Below, piece by piece: positions 44,835-52,975 of a DNA stretch of 64,000 bases. Position numbers and translations under genes: made by a program. The DNA comes from Terriglobia bacterium (GTDB lineage Bacteria > Acidobacteriota > Terriglobia > Acidiferrales > UBA7541). The stretch covers positions 1 through 64,000 of the forward strand of contig JAIQEV010000015.1 of the NCBI GenBank assembly GCA_020073585.1, read 5' to 3'. The notes under the pieces were generated by a model that saw only the letters and a program-made list of their open reading frames with translations, made no database searches and was not told the DNA's origin. Within the stretch, counting starts at the first letter, position 1, and every line of letters starts with the position of its first letter.

Positions 44835-46167
44835 AGGTGATCGTCCCCGAAACCTGATTCGCCGCCGAGACCAGCAGGCACACGTTATCCGCCGCCGTGG
44901 CCGTCTTGAAGATCCAGTTCTGCCCGTTGCCGAAGGCGTAGCCGCCGTTCGCCGCCAGGTTCCAGCCCGTCGCCGCCGTCGCCCCGCCGGACATGCCTGC
45001 AATGCCCGTGCCGCAGGTCGTTCCCGTGCCCTCCACCAGCGCCACGTTCGTCGCTGCGCCCACGATGAGCAGCGCGGAGCAGATGTAGGTCTGCTTGGAG
45101 GCGACTCCCGCGATGATCTGCGTGTTGGCGGTGATGCTGACCGAGTAGGCGGAGCGCGCCTGCGCCTGACAGGGGTCTATCTGCAGCGTGCTGGTTCCGT
45201 CGGTGACGGCCTGAAAACCCTTGCGCGCGACGGCATCCATCGCCGGCAGCGTGTTCGTGCCGTCCGTCACTTTCACCGGCCACGCCCCGGCCAGCGCCGC
45301 GGCCGTGCCCTGGGTCCCCGTCACCGTGCCGCTGACCGCGAACGTTCCCGTGCCCGCGTTCGCCGTCACCGTGCCGGAGACCGGCTGCGTGGTCGTCCCT
45401 GTTGGGTCCGTGCGTATGGGGTTGGACGCCGTGCCGATCTCCGTCCCGGAAGCGTTGCGCAGGTTCACATGCATCGCGCGGCTGCTGGTGATGCGCGCCG
45501 CCGCCGCATTCCCGCTGGTCACCGCCGCCAGCGCGTCGTTGAACACCCCGCCGATGTTCGTTTCCGTGCTCGTTCCCGCGGTGAACCCCGTGTTATCCGT
45601 AAATCCCGCGCTCCCCGAGCAGCCGCCCGTGCAATTCACATTCAGGCTGCTGCCCGTCAGTCCCGGCACGCTTCCGGCGATCTTGCCGATGTTCACGTAG
45701 AGCATCCGGTCTGTTGTGGCGCGAATGGCGCCGGCATTGCCGCTGGTCAGGTTCGCCGCGGCGTCGTTGAACAGACCGGAAATGTTGGTGACGCCCGTGG
45801 CCCCCACGGTGAACGCCCCGTTATCGCTGAAGCCGCCCGCCGCCGAGCAGCCCACCACGCAATTCACTTTCAGCGCCGTGTTCGGGCTGTCGTACAGGCT
45901 CGCCGACACGCTCGCGCCGCCGATCTGGTTCAGATTGGTGTTGGCGCCGCTGCCCTGCTGCTGCAGTTGCGCCAGAAGAATGCCCGCCGGCACGCGCAGC
46001 GCCAGCACGCTGCCTTCCGCATCCCGCGCGTGCAGCGCCACCTCGCGCGCCTCGGGCCGCGGCGCGCGCTTCGCCGCGGGCGCAGCCTGCGCCGCTGGCG
46101 GCAAACACAGCCCAGCCATCACGCCCAGCGCGGCCACCAGCCAAGCCGTGTGCATTCCCCGCTTCAT
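44821..46167 (-). CDS. Exported repeat-rich beta protein of the phage cluster
   Basis: 448 residues from ATG 46167 (ATGA overlap with the upstream gene). A clear signal peptide (MKRGMHTAWLVAALGVMAGL, ending AQA) precedes tandem beta repeats: VGCSAAGGFSDNGAFTVGAT / GGCSGSAGFTDNTGFTAGTS and FNDAAANLTSGNAGA / FNDALAAVTSGNAAA. The repeated Asp-Asn-Thr pattern is typical of spike-like or cell-surface proteins. Function as a virion protein would require cytoplasmic assembly, which the signal would oppose. Confidence 0.65.
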   Translation of the reverse strand: MKRGMHTAWLVAALGVMAGLCLPPAAQAAPAAKRAPRPEAREVALHARDAEGSVLALRVPAGILLAQLQQQGSGANTNLNQIGGASVSASLYDSPNTALKVNCVVGCSAAGGFSDNGAFTVGATGVTNISGLFNDAAANLTSGNAGAIRATTDRMLYVNIGKIAGSVPGLTGSSLNVNCTGGCSGSAGFTDNTGFTAGTSTETNIGGVFNDALAAVTSGNAAAARITSSRAMHVNLRNASGTEIGTASNPIRTDPTGTTTQPVSGTVTANAGTGTFAVSGTVTGTQGTAAALAGAWPVKVTDGTNTLPAMDAVARKGFQAVTDGTSTLQIDPCQAQARSAYSVSITANTQIIAGVASKQTYICSALLIVGAATNVALVEGTGTTCGTGIAGMSGGATAATGWNLAANGGYAFGNGQNWIFKTATAADNVCLLVSAANQVSGTITYVQQ

Positions 46168-46598
46168 GGCAGCAACCGCTTGTACCAGGGCGCGCGCGGC
46201 GGCAGCGCTTTTTCCGCGGCCTTCTGCTGCCCGCTCAGCTCCAGCAATCCCCGCAGCACGCCAAATTCCACGGCCTGCTGCTGTTCCGCGCTGCCCGGCG
46301 CGAGCAGCACAATCTCCCGGTCGTTGTGCACCACCCCGCCCGGCCGGTCCACCACCACCGGCAGCTTCGAGAGCTGCGTGATGTGCTTCAGGATGGCCGC
46401 CTCGAGCGGACCATCCACCGAATCGAGGTGGATCCGCTCCGTCCCCGCGATCTCTTCGATGGTGATCGCGTAGCCGGCCAGCGGCCCCTGCAGGACCGCC
46501 TCGCCCGGCAGAAACTCCGTCACCGCAAAGCCCGCCTGCCGCAGCAGTCCCCGCGCCGCCTTCGCGCAATCGTTTTCGCCACTGATCTTTACGCGCAT
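46164..46598 (-). CDS. Small phage protein, alpha/beta
   Basis: 144 residues from ATG 46598 with a GAGGTGGAA RBS, the first gene after the 106-residue protein. N-terminal VKISGENDCAKAARGLLRQAG is alpha/beta, the centre is beta (YAITIEEIAGTERIHLDSVD) and the C-terminus is a helix with an acidic-to-basic tail. No family is recognised; possibly a small virion or chaperone protein. Confidence 0.6.
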   Translation of the reverse strand: MRVKISGENDCAKAARGLLRQAGFAVTEFLPGEAVLQGPLAGYAITIEEIAGTERIHLDSVDGPLEAAILKHITQLSKLPVVVDRPGGVVHNDREIVLLAPGSAEQQQAVEFGVLRGLLELSGQQKAAEKALPPRAPWYKRLLP

Positions 46599-46605
46599 TT
46601 CCACC

Positions 46606-46926
46606 TCATCGCACAAATGTCGCCAGCGCCGGCCCGGTCCCGCTCGCCGCCTGCAGGTAGCAGAGCGTCTCGCCCGCGCGGAACCTCTGCGGCCCCGCAT
46701 CGAACTGCACGCTGCCCTGCGACCTCCCCACCATCACGCCTTCCTGATTCCCCGCGGGTATCGTGTCCTGCGTCGCCGGATCGCCCGCATCGGTCCGGAT
46801 CTTCAGGTCCACGGCCACGCTGTTCTTGATGCCCACGCCCTGGCAATCGATCGGCGCCACCACCGCCGTCCAGCTCACCGTGTCCACGGCCACCTGCTTC
46901 TTCACGTAGTTGGGATGACTCGCCAT
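46606..46926 (-). CDS. Small virion-type phage protein
   Basis: 106 residues, beta-rich (QVAVDTVSWTAVVAPIDCQG; VAVDLKIRTDAGDPATQDTI; GVMVGRSQGSVQFDAGPQRF). Such small beta proteins are frequent as decoration or connector components. The spacing to its neighbours is short, so the operon is continuous. The family is not recognised. Confidence 0.6.
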   Translation of the reverse strand: MASHPNYVKKQVAVDTVSWTAVVAPIDCQGVGIKNSVAVDLKIRTDAGDPATQDTIPAGNQEGVMVGRSQGSVQFDAGPQRFRAGETLCYLQAASGTGPALATFVR

Positions 46927-46934
46927 GTCATCCC

Positions 46935-47306
46935 CTACGCCAGCACCTTCGCCGTCAGCCCCGCCCCGCCCGTGTTCGACACCACCTTCGTGCGAATGAA
47001 CTTCCCCTGCACGCCGGCCACGGTGCGCGCCTCGCCCGCCGTCGCCGTCGTCGTGTCAATGGTCTGGTACTCCGCGTCCACGTCGGCCATGGCCGTCTGC
47101 AGCACGATGTTCACCGCCGTCGGCGCCGTCCCGAAAATCGTCTGCCAGCGGATCGTCGTCCCGATGTCCGGCTGTCCCGCATAACTGGGCAGCGCGAACT
47201 GCGTCCCGGCGGTGTTCGCCCCGGGAAACGCCTCGTTGTTCCAACTGAAGCCCACGTCTCCCGGAAACAGGGAATACGGCGGCGTTACGTTCTGATAGTT
47301 CGGCAT
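46935..47306 (-). CDS. First gene of the late operon, small virion-type protein
   Basis: 123 residues from ATG 47306 with a GAGGAG RBS. Beta-rich, with Thr/Ala repeats (IRWQTIFGTAPTAVNIVLQT; TIDTTTATAGEARTVAGVQG). The family is not recognised. It is the first gene downstream of the leftward promoter at 47452-47479 and the intrinsic terminator at 47401-47430. Confidence 0.6.
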   Translation of the reverse strand: MPNYQNVTPPYSLFPGDVGFSWNNEAFPGANTAGTQFALPSYAGQPDIGTTIRWQTIFGTAPTAVNIVLQTAMADVDAEYQTIDTTTATAGEARTVAGVQGKFIRTKVVSNTGGAGLTAKVLA

Positions 47307-47400
47307 CGCAACTCCTCGTCCAGGCGCACCTGTGCGCCGGAATTCACTGCAAACACAAGATTTCGTTCCGATGGCCCTGCGGGAAGGAGTCCCCAAAAAG

Positions 47401-47430
47401 AAAAACGCCCCGGACCTGTCCGGGGCGTTT
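47401..47430 (-). terminator. intrinsic terminator between the late promoter and the first late gene
   Basis: On the minus strand the stem AAACGCCCCGG / CCGGGGCGTTT is followed by TTCTTTTTGGGG. It lies about 20 bases downstream of the promoter at 47452-47479, so an unaltered polymerase would stop before the late genes. Confidence 0.85.
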
Positions 47431-47451
47431 GACCGTATTTCTACAGGCGTA

Positions 47452-47479
47452 AGTTTACCACACTACCAAATCCTGTCAA
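47452..47479 (-). promoter_or_regulatory. leftward promoter of the phage late operon
   Basis: TTGACA (47479-47474) and TAAACT (47457-47452) on the minus strand, spacer 16, with an A/T-rich upstream element. It is the only strong leftward promoter before the late genes. Confidence 0.65.
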
Positions 47480-47481
47480 GC

Positions 47482-47821
47482 CTATTTCTAAACTTTTTTT
47501 GCACAGCCCCCGGCACCGCTCTGCCCGCTCCCCGCTCTTGACATCGCTTTTCGCCAGGAGCATATTGCGCTTGTAGACGCCGGGCCCTCCCCGCGGGAAG
47601 GCCAGGCCAACGCTCTTCGGCTGATCACCGTGGCGGCGAACGCCGCCTCTTCCTGATCCGCCTGGGTGGTGAGTGAGGATTGCGGCCCGTACAGCGCCGC
47701 GATCCTCACCCCCAGGCGCCCTTCTCGATCTTCCCCCCGGAAACCCCCGCCGCACTCGCGCAGCACGCTGCTCCCGAAGCCGGCAAAATACCGCTTTCCG
47801 CTTCGCGCGACGCCCTAAATG
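47482..47821. other. right boundary region; rightward promoter without an evident gene
   Basis: No gene is supported. A rightward promoter-like pair TTGACA (47538-47543) and CATATT (47561-47566) with a 17-base spacer would transcribe toward the porin 3' end. No start codon with a good RBS follows. The stretch lies between the late operon and host DNA and could encode a small RNA. Confidence 0.45.
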
Positions 47822-47853
47822 CCCGCGCCGCTTTCCGAAGAAAGCGGCGCGGG
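47822..47853 (-). terminator. strong hairpin after the porin gene
   Basis: A 14-base stem CCCGCGCCGCTTTC / GAAAGCGGCGCGGG with a four-base loop. There is no classic T-tract on either side (CATTTAGG leftward), so termination is likely but not certain. Confidence 0.6.
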
Positions 47854-47881
47854 GAAATGGTTTAGAACGAATACGTTCCGG

Positions 47882-49567
47882 TTAGGGCAGCAGGTACCGC
47901 AAGCTCACGTACCCCTCGAAGAGGTGCGCATTCTTGGGCGCCCCCGCGGCCACGAACCACGGGCTGCGCGTCAGGTAGGAGAACTGCGTAACCAGTTGCA
48001 GCGCCCCATATTGCGGGTTCTTCCAGAACGTTTGCGTCAGGTCCAGCGTGCCTTCCTGAATAGCCCGGTTGGCGCTGTTGGGTGAGTTGGTCCCACCGAA
48101 GCCAATCATGGGTTTAATCAGCAGCGGCGAGGTGATGTCTATGAACGCGTTGCGCTGAAAGTAGACTCCGCCGTAGTAGCCCGCCAAGAGCGTCTTGGGG
48201 GTGACTTGGGCCTCGAACCCGACGAGCCCCGCCCCGGAATGCACCAGGGAGGGAATCGCCTCGTAACTCGTCCCATACACCACCGGAACCATGACCGTAT
48301 CCGGCCCCAGTCCCAGCAGGTACCGCCCGCCGCCATCGCTGTAGAAGCCGTTGGCCACCACGCGGTAGTTCTTGACCAGCTCCACGTTGACCGCGGCGGA
48401 AACGCCTCCGCCCACCTTGGTGTGTGGTCTCCACACGCCATTGAGCCCTTGCGTGGAGACGATGTTCGTTTTCACCGTGGTCAGCAGGCCGGCGACCTCG
48501 GCGTGCAGGTGTCGCCCGGAAAAGTTCGTGTCATAGGTGACCTTGGGAATGAAATCCGGGGTCAGGTTTGGGGTTGCGGTGTTGTTGGCGGCGTCAAGCT
48601 GCGGCCCCAGTTGCGCGTTGAAGAGGAAGGGGTAGATGACTTCGCCGGCGGCCACGTACTGCTGCGGATTCTCGACGGCCACGCCCAAGGCCCATTTTTC
48701 GTTGGGGTGATAGATCAGCCGGAACTGCGCTGCGCGCGTCAGGCTCAAGCCCACATGGAAGAGGGGATCCACGTTCTGCGTGGTAAACACGTCGCTGGAC
48801 ATGGCCGACACGCCCACGCGGTTCGGCGTCAGCCAGCTCCAGGTCTGCCCACCCAGGATCTCCCACTTGCCGCGCTTGAGGTCCAGCCAGTAATGCCGTA
48901 TCCGGTTGGTATGGCTGTTGGTCACGACGAAGGCGTTGGCCGCGTCGTTGCCCAGCCAATCCATTTCCATGAAGCCGGTCATGTCGTTCTCGCCGTACTT
49001 CCCCGTGACTTTCAGGGAAAGGCGGGAGGTCTGCGAGGTCAGCCGCACCTCCGACAGATGGCCCTGGATCTGGTTGTTGAACGGCAAAGCGCCGAAGCTC
49101 GTGCCGATGCCGCTTCCCAGGTTGGTGGTCCGGAAAAAGGCCGTGAAGTCCGCGAATCCTCCGGGAGTAAACTCCGCTCCGCCAATGCGCACGGAGAGCG
49201 GCGACTCCTTGGGTTTTTCCTGGGTCTGCGCGCGGCCGCCATAGGCGGCAGCCTCGCTCGCGCGGCCCGGATTCGACGATGTGTGCATCGCCGCGTCAAT
49301 CACCCGCGGCTGCTGCTCTTCGCTCTGTGCGGAGGCATCCTGCTTCTCGGACATCTGTCGGCGCAGCGCTTCGATCTCCCGCTGCTGTTGCGCGATCTGT
49401 TTCTGCTGCTCGGCCAGCGCCTCGCGCAGTTTCGCTAGTTCATTCGCCACCGTGGACGCTTCGGAGGCGCTACTCTTGGCATCGGAATCGGCCGCCCATG
49501 CCGCGGTAGGACCGGTTACCAGGCTGGAAGCAAGCACAAACACGCCCAGCCCTTTTAATAGTTTCAT
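47882..49567 (-). CDS. DcaP-like outer-membrane porin
   Basis: 561 residues. A signal peptide (about 1-25, ending AWA) is followed by a coiled-coil (KLREALAEQQKQIAQQQREI) typical of trimeric DcaP porins, and then a beta-barrel of about 16 strands with alternating aromatic residues (LSVRIGGAEFTPGGFADFTA; WEILGGQTWSWLTPNRVG). It probably admits dicarboxylates or other anions across the outer membrane. The last residues LRYLLP lack the usual terminal Phe, as often seen in this group. Host gene, right flank of the prophage. Confidence 0.8.
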   Translation of the reverse strand: MKLLKGLGVFVLASSLVTGPTAAWAADSDAKSSASEASTVANELAKLREALAEQQKQIAQQQREIEALRRQMSEKQDASAQSEEQQPRVIDAAMHTSSNPGRASEAAAYGGRAQTQEKPKESPLSVRIGGAEFTPGGFADFTAFFRTTNLGSGIGTSFGALPFNNQIQGHLSEVRLTSQTSRLSLKVTGKYGENDMTGFMEMDWLGNDAANAFVVTNSHTNRIRHYWLDLKRGKWEILGGQTWSWLTPNRVGVSAMSSDVFTTQNVDPLFHVGLSLTRAAQFRLIYHPNEKWALGVAVENPQQYVAAGEVIYPFLFNAQLGPQLDAANNTATPNLTPDFIPKVTYDTNFSGRHLHAEVAGLLTTVKTNIVSTQGLNGVWRPHTKVGGGVSAAVNVELVKNYRVVANGFYSDGGGRYLLGLGPDTVMVPVVYGTSYEAIPSLVHSGAGLVGFEAQVTPKTLLAGYYGGVYFQRNAFIDITSPLLIKPMIGFGGTNSPNSANRAIQEGTLDLTQTFWKNPQYGALQLVTQFSYLTRSPWFVAAGAPKNAHLFEGYVSLRYLLP

Positions 49568-49897
49568 GGAACCTCTTTTCCCCTTATCAAGCTCGGCTCT
49601 CCATTAAGTTTCCACCGGCCCGCGTTTCCTGAACGCCGGCCGGGAGCCTTCGCTATGTTCCACCCCCTCTCCCGGCACTGCAAGTCGTAATTCCCAACTA
49701 TGTTTTAAAAGTATCCGCACAGCCCGCCTAGTGGCCGGAAGAGGGCTGACTGGCCGCTGCCACTCGGCAGGCTCTTCGTGTTCCTTTCAAAGCAGCGCTT
49801 TCGCGCTATTTTGCCTGTGTACTCGCTCCGATTCGTAAGTCTTTTATTCCGAGTACTAGGCGTGGAACGGGGATTTTGCTGATGCTAAACTGTTGCC
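49568..49897. other. intergenic region, divergent promoters for porin and MOSC genes
   Basis: An AT-richer patch (49680-49710) and a second (49800-49855) probably hold the divergent promoters. No gene, repeat family or hairpin beyond a weak GGCCGG inverted repeat was noticed. Confidence 0.5.
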
Positions 49898-50731
49898 GTG
49901 TTCGCGTCTCCGTATCAGGCGCAGCTCGGAAAGATCCGCCTGCACCCCATCAAGTCCCTGGATCCCGTCGAAGTCCGCGAAGCGCGCATCGGCCCGAATG
50001 GCGGCCTCGAGTTCGACCGCGCCTGGGCGCTGCACACCGCTGACGGCCGCTGGCTCAACGGCAAGCGCACCCCGCTCATCCACCACATCCGCGCGGAGTT
50101 CGCTCCGGATATTGCCGCCGTAACCCTCTCCTCGCACGCCCCACACCGCGCGCTGCCTCCCGTGACCCTCGCCTTCCCCGGCGATACCGAATCCGCGGCC
50201 GCCTGGTTCCGCGCCTACTTCGCCGAACCCGTCGCCGTTCGCTACGCCCCGGAAGGCTTTCCCGACGATGACCTCGCTCCCGGCCCCACCATCGTCTCCA
50301 CCGCTTCCCTCGAAGCCGTCTGCCAATGGTTTCCCGGACTCACGCTCGAAAGCGCGCGCCAGCGCTTCCGCGCCACGCTCGAAATCACTGGCGACCGCTC
50401 GGGGCTCGTGCAGGAAAAGTTGCCCGCCTTCTGGGAAGACCGGCTCTTCGGCCCCGACAAGCTCACCGTCGTCCGCTTCCGCATCGGCGGCGTGCTTTTC
50501 GAGGGTAGCAACCCCTGCGCGCGCTGCGCCGTCCCGCCCCGCGATCCTCGCACCGCCGCGCCCATCGAGGGCTTCCAGAAGCGTTTCGCCGAGCTCCGCC
50601 AGGCGCAACTCCCCGCCTGGTCCCCCGCCTCGCGCTTCGACCACTTTTACCGCTTCGCCGTCAATACCCGCGTCCCCCCAAGCGAAGCCGGCAAGCTCCT
50701 CCGCACCGGCGATCCGCTCCAACTCTTGTAG
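49898..50731 (+). CDS. MOSC domain protein
   Basis: 277 residues. The N-terminal MOSC_N beta-barrel-like part (ARIGPNGGLEFDRAWALHTA) precedes the MOSC domain with the conserved GSNPCARCAVPPRDP motif (Cys for molybdenum cofactor sulfur chemistry). Members bind Mo-cofactor or act as sulfur carriers in amidoxime-reducing systems. Start GTG 49898 follows the divergent region; the next gene is separated by a palindromic repeat. Confidence 0.82.
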   Translation: MFASPYQAQLGKIRLHPIKSLDPVEVREARIGPNGGLEFDRAWALHTADGRWLNGKRTPLIHHIRAEFAPDIAAVTLSSHAPHRALPPVTLAFPGDTESAAAWFRAYFAEPVAVRYAPEGFPDDDLAPGPTIVSTASLEAVCQWFPGLTLESARQRFRATLEITGDRSGLVQEKLPAFWEDRLFGPDKLTVVRFRIGGVLFEGSNPCARCAVPPRDPRTAAPIEGFQKRFAELRQAQLPAWSPASRFDHFYRFAVNTRVPPSEAGKLLRTGDPLQLL

Positions 50732-50767
50732 CGCCGCGCTCCTGCCGCCAGCCGATCTGCGCTACAA
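50727..50767. repeat. family B-like inverted pair after the MOSC gene
   Basis: TGTAGCGCCGCGCTCCTGCC faces GCCGATCTGCGCTACAA. The stop codon TAG of the MOSC gene is formed at its left end. Confidence 0.65.
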
Positions 50768-50801
50768 TGAAAGTGCGTCAATTCAGTCTGGCGATTATCT
50801 T

Positions 50802-50966
50802 ATGTCTCGCTATCTCAATTTTGCCTTCGTTCTGCGCGCCCTCTACGTCGTGCTCGGCCTTTTCCTGATCGGCTATGCCATCACCCAATCCACCGCCCGC
50901 ATGATCCTCTACGCCCCGGCCATCTTCGGCATCCTGCTCCTCATCCAGGGATTCGCTGGCACTTGA
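50802..50966 (+). CDS. Small two-helix membrane protein
   Basis: 54 residues from ATG 50802. Two hydrophobic helices (about 5-24 and 31-51) are joined by a short QSTAR turn. No family motif is recognised. It is a standalone gene between the MOSC gene and the leftward island. The start is supported by frame and length only. Confidence 0.55.
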   Translation: MSRYLNFAFVLRALYVVLGLFLIGYAITQSTARMILYAPAIFGILLLIQGFAGT

Positions 50967-51030
50967 ATCACCTGCCTCCTGCCCGGTCCGGGCAGCCGCG
51001 ACTGAAGCCTCAAGGAAACTCTTGCAACGT

Positions 51031-51080
51031 GTCATCCTGAGTCCCGGTGCTCTTTACCGGGTCGAAGGATCTCAGCTGCG
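51031..51080. repeat. family G repeat, intergenic
   Basis: TGTCATCCTGAGTCCCGGTG, then GGGTCGAAGGATCTCAGC. This is a relative of the copy inside the GNAT gene at 19639-19698. Confidence 0.6.
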
Positions 51081-51138
51081 ACTATCTGCAAGCGCCATCG
51101 TCGCGCACCTTCCGAACGACAATTCTCTGCTTCCCCGT

Positions 51139-51537
51139 TCATCTCGCTTCCTGAAAATACTTGCGCGGCGGAAACATCCCCCGCCGCAGCAGTTCCTGCC
51201 CACAGCGCCGCCGGATCTCCTCCGTCCAGTTCGTCCAGCCCATCTCGCTCAGCCCCAGGAACGGACGCGCCCGCTCGTACGGCGCCAGCCCCAGGTAGAA
51301 CAACCGGAACAGCACCAGCCGCGACGCCCACTCCGCGCCGTGCAGCGCCGCCTGCCCCGCCAGCGCGAAGTCCGCCACGTACTCATTCAGCCGCGGCCGG
51401 ATATCCGGCCGCCACAGAAACTTCGTCGGCTCCTGCCAGTTCAGCGCCGCGACCCCGCGCTTGGTCTCCAGCACCTCGCGCGCCCCCCGGTACACCTCCC
51501 AGCACACGTCGAACGCCAGCTCCGGCTTTGCGCTCAT
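51139..51537 (-). CDS. Conserved-looking protein, third gene of the island operon
   Basis: 132 residues from ATG 51537. Helical, with a distinctive C-terminus GWTNWTEEIRRRCGQELLRR and PPRKYFQ and aromatic-rich ELAFDVCWEVYRGAREVLET. It looks like a phage or mobile-element early protein, but I recognise no family. It lies in a leftward operon with the next two genes. Confidence 0.55.
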   Translation of the reverse strand: MSAKPELAFDVCWEVYRGAREVLETKRGVAALNWQEPTKFLWRPDIRPRLNEYVADFALAGQAALHGAEWASRLVLFRLFYLGLAPYERARPFLGLSEMGWTNWTEEIRRRCGQELLRRGMFPPRKYFQEAR

Positions 51538-51636
51538 CGCTCCTCCTCCGCCGCCTCCGTCTCTTCCCCCGTGGCCACGGACAACTAGTCGAACCATCGC
51601 CACGCAAACTCCCCCTTGCCAAGCCGCCCCGCCAGG

Positions 51637-52053
51637 CTATCCCCGCGGCCGCAGCCGGTACTCCCACAGCGCCCCTGCCTGCTCCGGCCGCGCCCACGAC
51701 TCGGCCTCCCGCCGCCGCTTCTCCACCACGTACCCGCCGTTCCCCGGCTTGCGCAGATGCCGCAGTTGCGCCGAAATGCTGGCCTCGCCGAACTGCGTCA
51801 GCCGCGCCAGCTCCTCCAGCGTCAGCCACGCTTGCTCGGAATTTCCCGCATGGCCCGCACACTCCCCCGCCGAGAGCATCACGTCGCGCAGGATCTCCCG
51901 TTGCGTCCGCTGCGCGGTACGCGGCCTCGCGCCTCGCCTCCTGCTCCGTTTACCCTCCCTCCGCCGAGTCCGCGCATCCCCCAGAACCATAGCCACCTCC
52001 GCCGTCACCGCTCCACCGGGAAACTTGCTCCAGTGCCCGCTCCCGCCCCACAC
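51637..52053 (-). CDS. Winged-helix-like DNA-binding protein
   Basis: 138 residues. The C-terminal half contains a helix-turn-helix segment (WLTLEELARLTQFGEASISA, QLRHLRK) followed by a wing-like strand and basic residues (GYVVEKRRREAE). Similar proteins occur among phage early genes that act on replication or regulation. The first 50 residues are low-complexity basic. It overlaps the next gene by 49 bases. Confidence 0.55.
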   Translation of the reverse strand: MWGGSGHWSKFPGGAVTAEVAMVLGDARTRRREGKRSRRRGARPRTAQRTQREILRDVMLSAGECAGHAGNSEQAWLTLEELARLTQFGEASISAQLRHLRKPGNGGYVVEKRRREAESWARPEQAGALWEYRLRPRG

Positions 52054-52235
52054 CCGTCGTCCTCGTCTTCCTCCTCGTCCGGCGGCGCCGTGCGGTCCGG
52101 ATCCTCGTAATCCCCGGCGCAGGCGCTGCAGGCGCGCAGGACCTGGATCCCGCCCGTCCGGAATTCTGGAAAATGATTTCCACTTTTTTCCACAGGTCTC
52201 GCTCGTCCTGGGCCTTGACTACTATTACTAGTCAT
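52005..52235 (-). CDS. Small zinc-finger-like acidic protein
   Basis: 76 residues from ATG 52235, with CSACAGDYED (two Cys of a possible zinc site) and a following stretch of acidic residues (PPDEEEDEDDG). First gene of the leftward island operon. Its start codon lies at the end of the divergent operator at 52216-52234. The family is not recognised. Confidence 0.5.
   Translation of the reverse strand: MTSNSSQGPGRARPVEKSGNHFPEFRTGGIQVLRACSACAGDYEDPDRTAPPDEEEDEDDGCGAGAGTGASFPVER
52216..52234. promoter_or_regulatory. divergent inverted-repeat operator
   Basis: TGACTA and TAGTCA are separated by seven bases (CTATTAC) in the short gap between the divergent island genes. The dyad overlaps the start codon of the leftward gene, as expected for a repressor site. 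Confidence 0.55.
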
Positions 52236-52269
52236 ATAAGGTACTCGCGCATTCCCTCTGGAGGTCTTT

Positions 52270-52587
52270 TTGAATACCCATAAAACCCAACCCCCATGGG
52301 AGTTCCTGTTCTCCGCTTCGTCCTTCTCGCTGCAGAGCTACGAGCTCTCTCGTCTCAATCACGCGGCCAATCTGCGCAAGGACATCGGCCGCTTGCTGGA
52401 CCAATGGATGGAAGAGAGCGCCTGTGCCCTGCTGGCCCGCTGGCTCATCGAACAGCGCGAGCGCTCCGTGCACGCCCCGGCGTTCGCGCCAGAAAAGAGT
52501 GCCGCCGCGCAGACTCCCGGCCTGGCGCCGGATCCTGCGTCCGATAATTTCCTTGCCGATTGTGGGATGAGCCGGGGTCCGTCGTAG
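52270..52587 (+). CDS. Helical protein, divergent partner of the island operon
   Basis: 105 residues from TTG 52270, chosen because CTGGAGG precedes it by a good distance. Helices LNHAANLRKDIGRLLDQWME and ALLARWLIEQRERS are visible. The C-terminal 40 residues are low-complexity. No family is recognised. It may be the regulator acting on the operator, which is inference. Confidence 0.5.
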   Translation: MNTHKTQPPWEFLFSASSFSLQSYELSRLNHAANLRKDIGRLLDQWMEESACALLARWLIEQRERSVHAPAFAPEKSAAAQTPGLAPDPASDNFLADCGMSRGPS

Positions 52588-52975
52588 CCCTGGCCGCGCG
52601 CCCGGCGGCTTCCCAGCCGGTCGGCGGCCTTCAACGACAGGTTGTGTGCATGGTCCGATTTGTTCCGATGGTGTGCCCGCTGCGTCTCGCCCTGCACCGC
52701 CCCGCCACCACCGGGCAAGAAGGTGCGCCTTGTCACAGGTCCGAGCCCGCGTCTCGTGCGTCCGTTCCCCGCATCCCGCGCTGCCAGCATCGCCCGCCTC
52801 TCAACACTTACGTCTCGTTTCCCTTATATTTTTTAGAAGACACACGGAGAGGGAGCACACCCGTATCGCAGATGCGCACGGACGCGGTGCTACGTGTTGA
52901 CCGCAAAGCGGTCACGGATAGAGTTGACCGCTTTGCGGTCATGCCTGGAATGGAGAAAGCGGGCTATCGGCAGGA
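52588..52975. other. intergenic stretch without a supported gene
   Basis: The only structured element is the family F palindrome pair at 52896-52943 (GACCGCAAAGCGGTCACGGA and GACCGCTTTGCGGTCATG). It lies at the 3' end of the nuoI gene and could help end its transcript. Confidence 0.6.

Noticed and set aside
47488-47766. Minus-strand frame of 92 codons at the right boundary
   Set aside because: It has no RBS or recognisable motif and overlaps divergent promoters; other frames are equally open.
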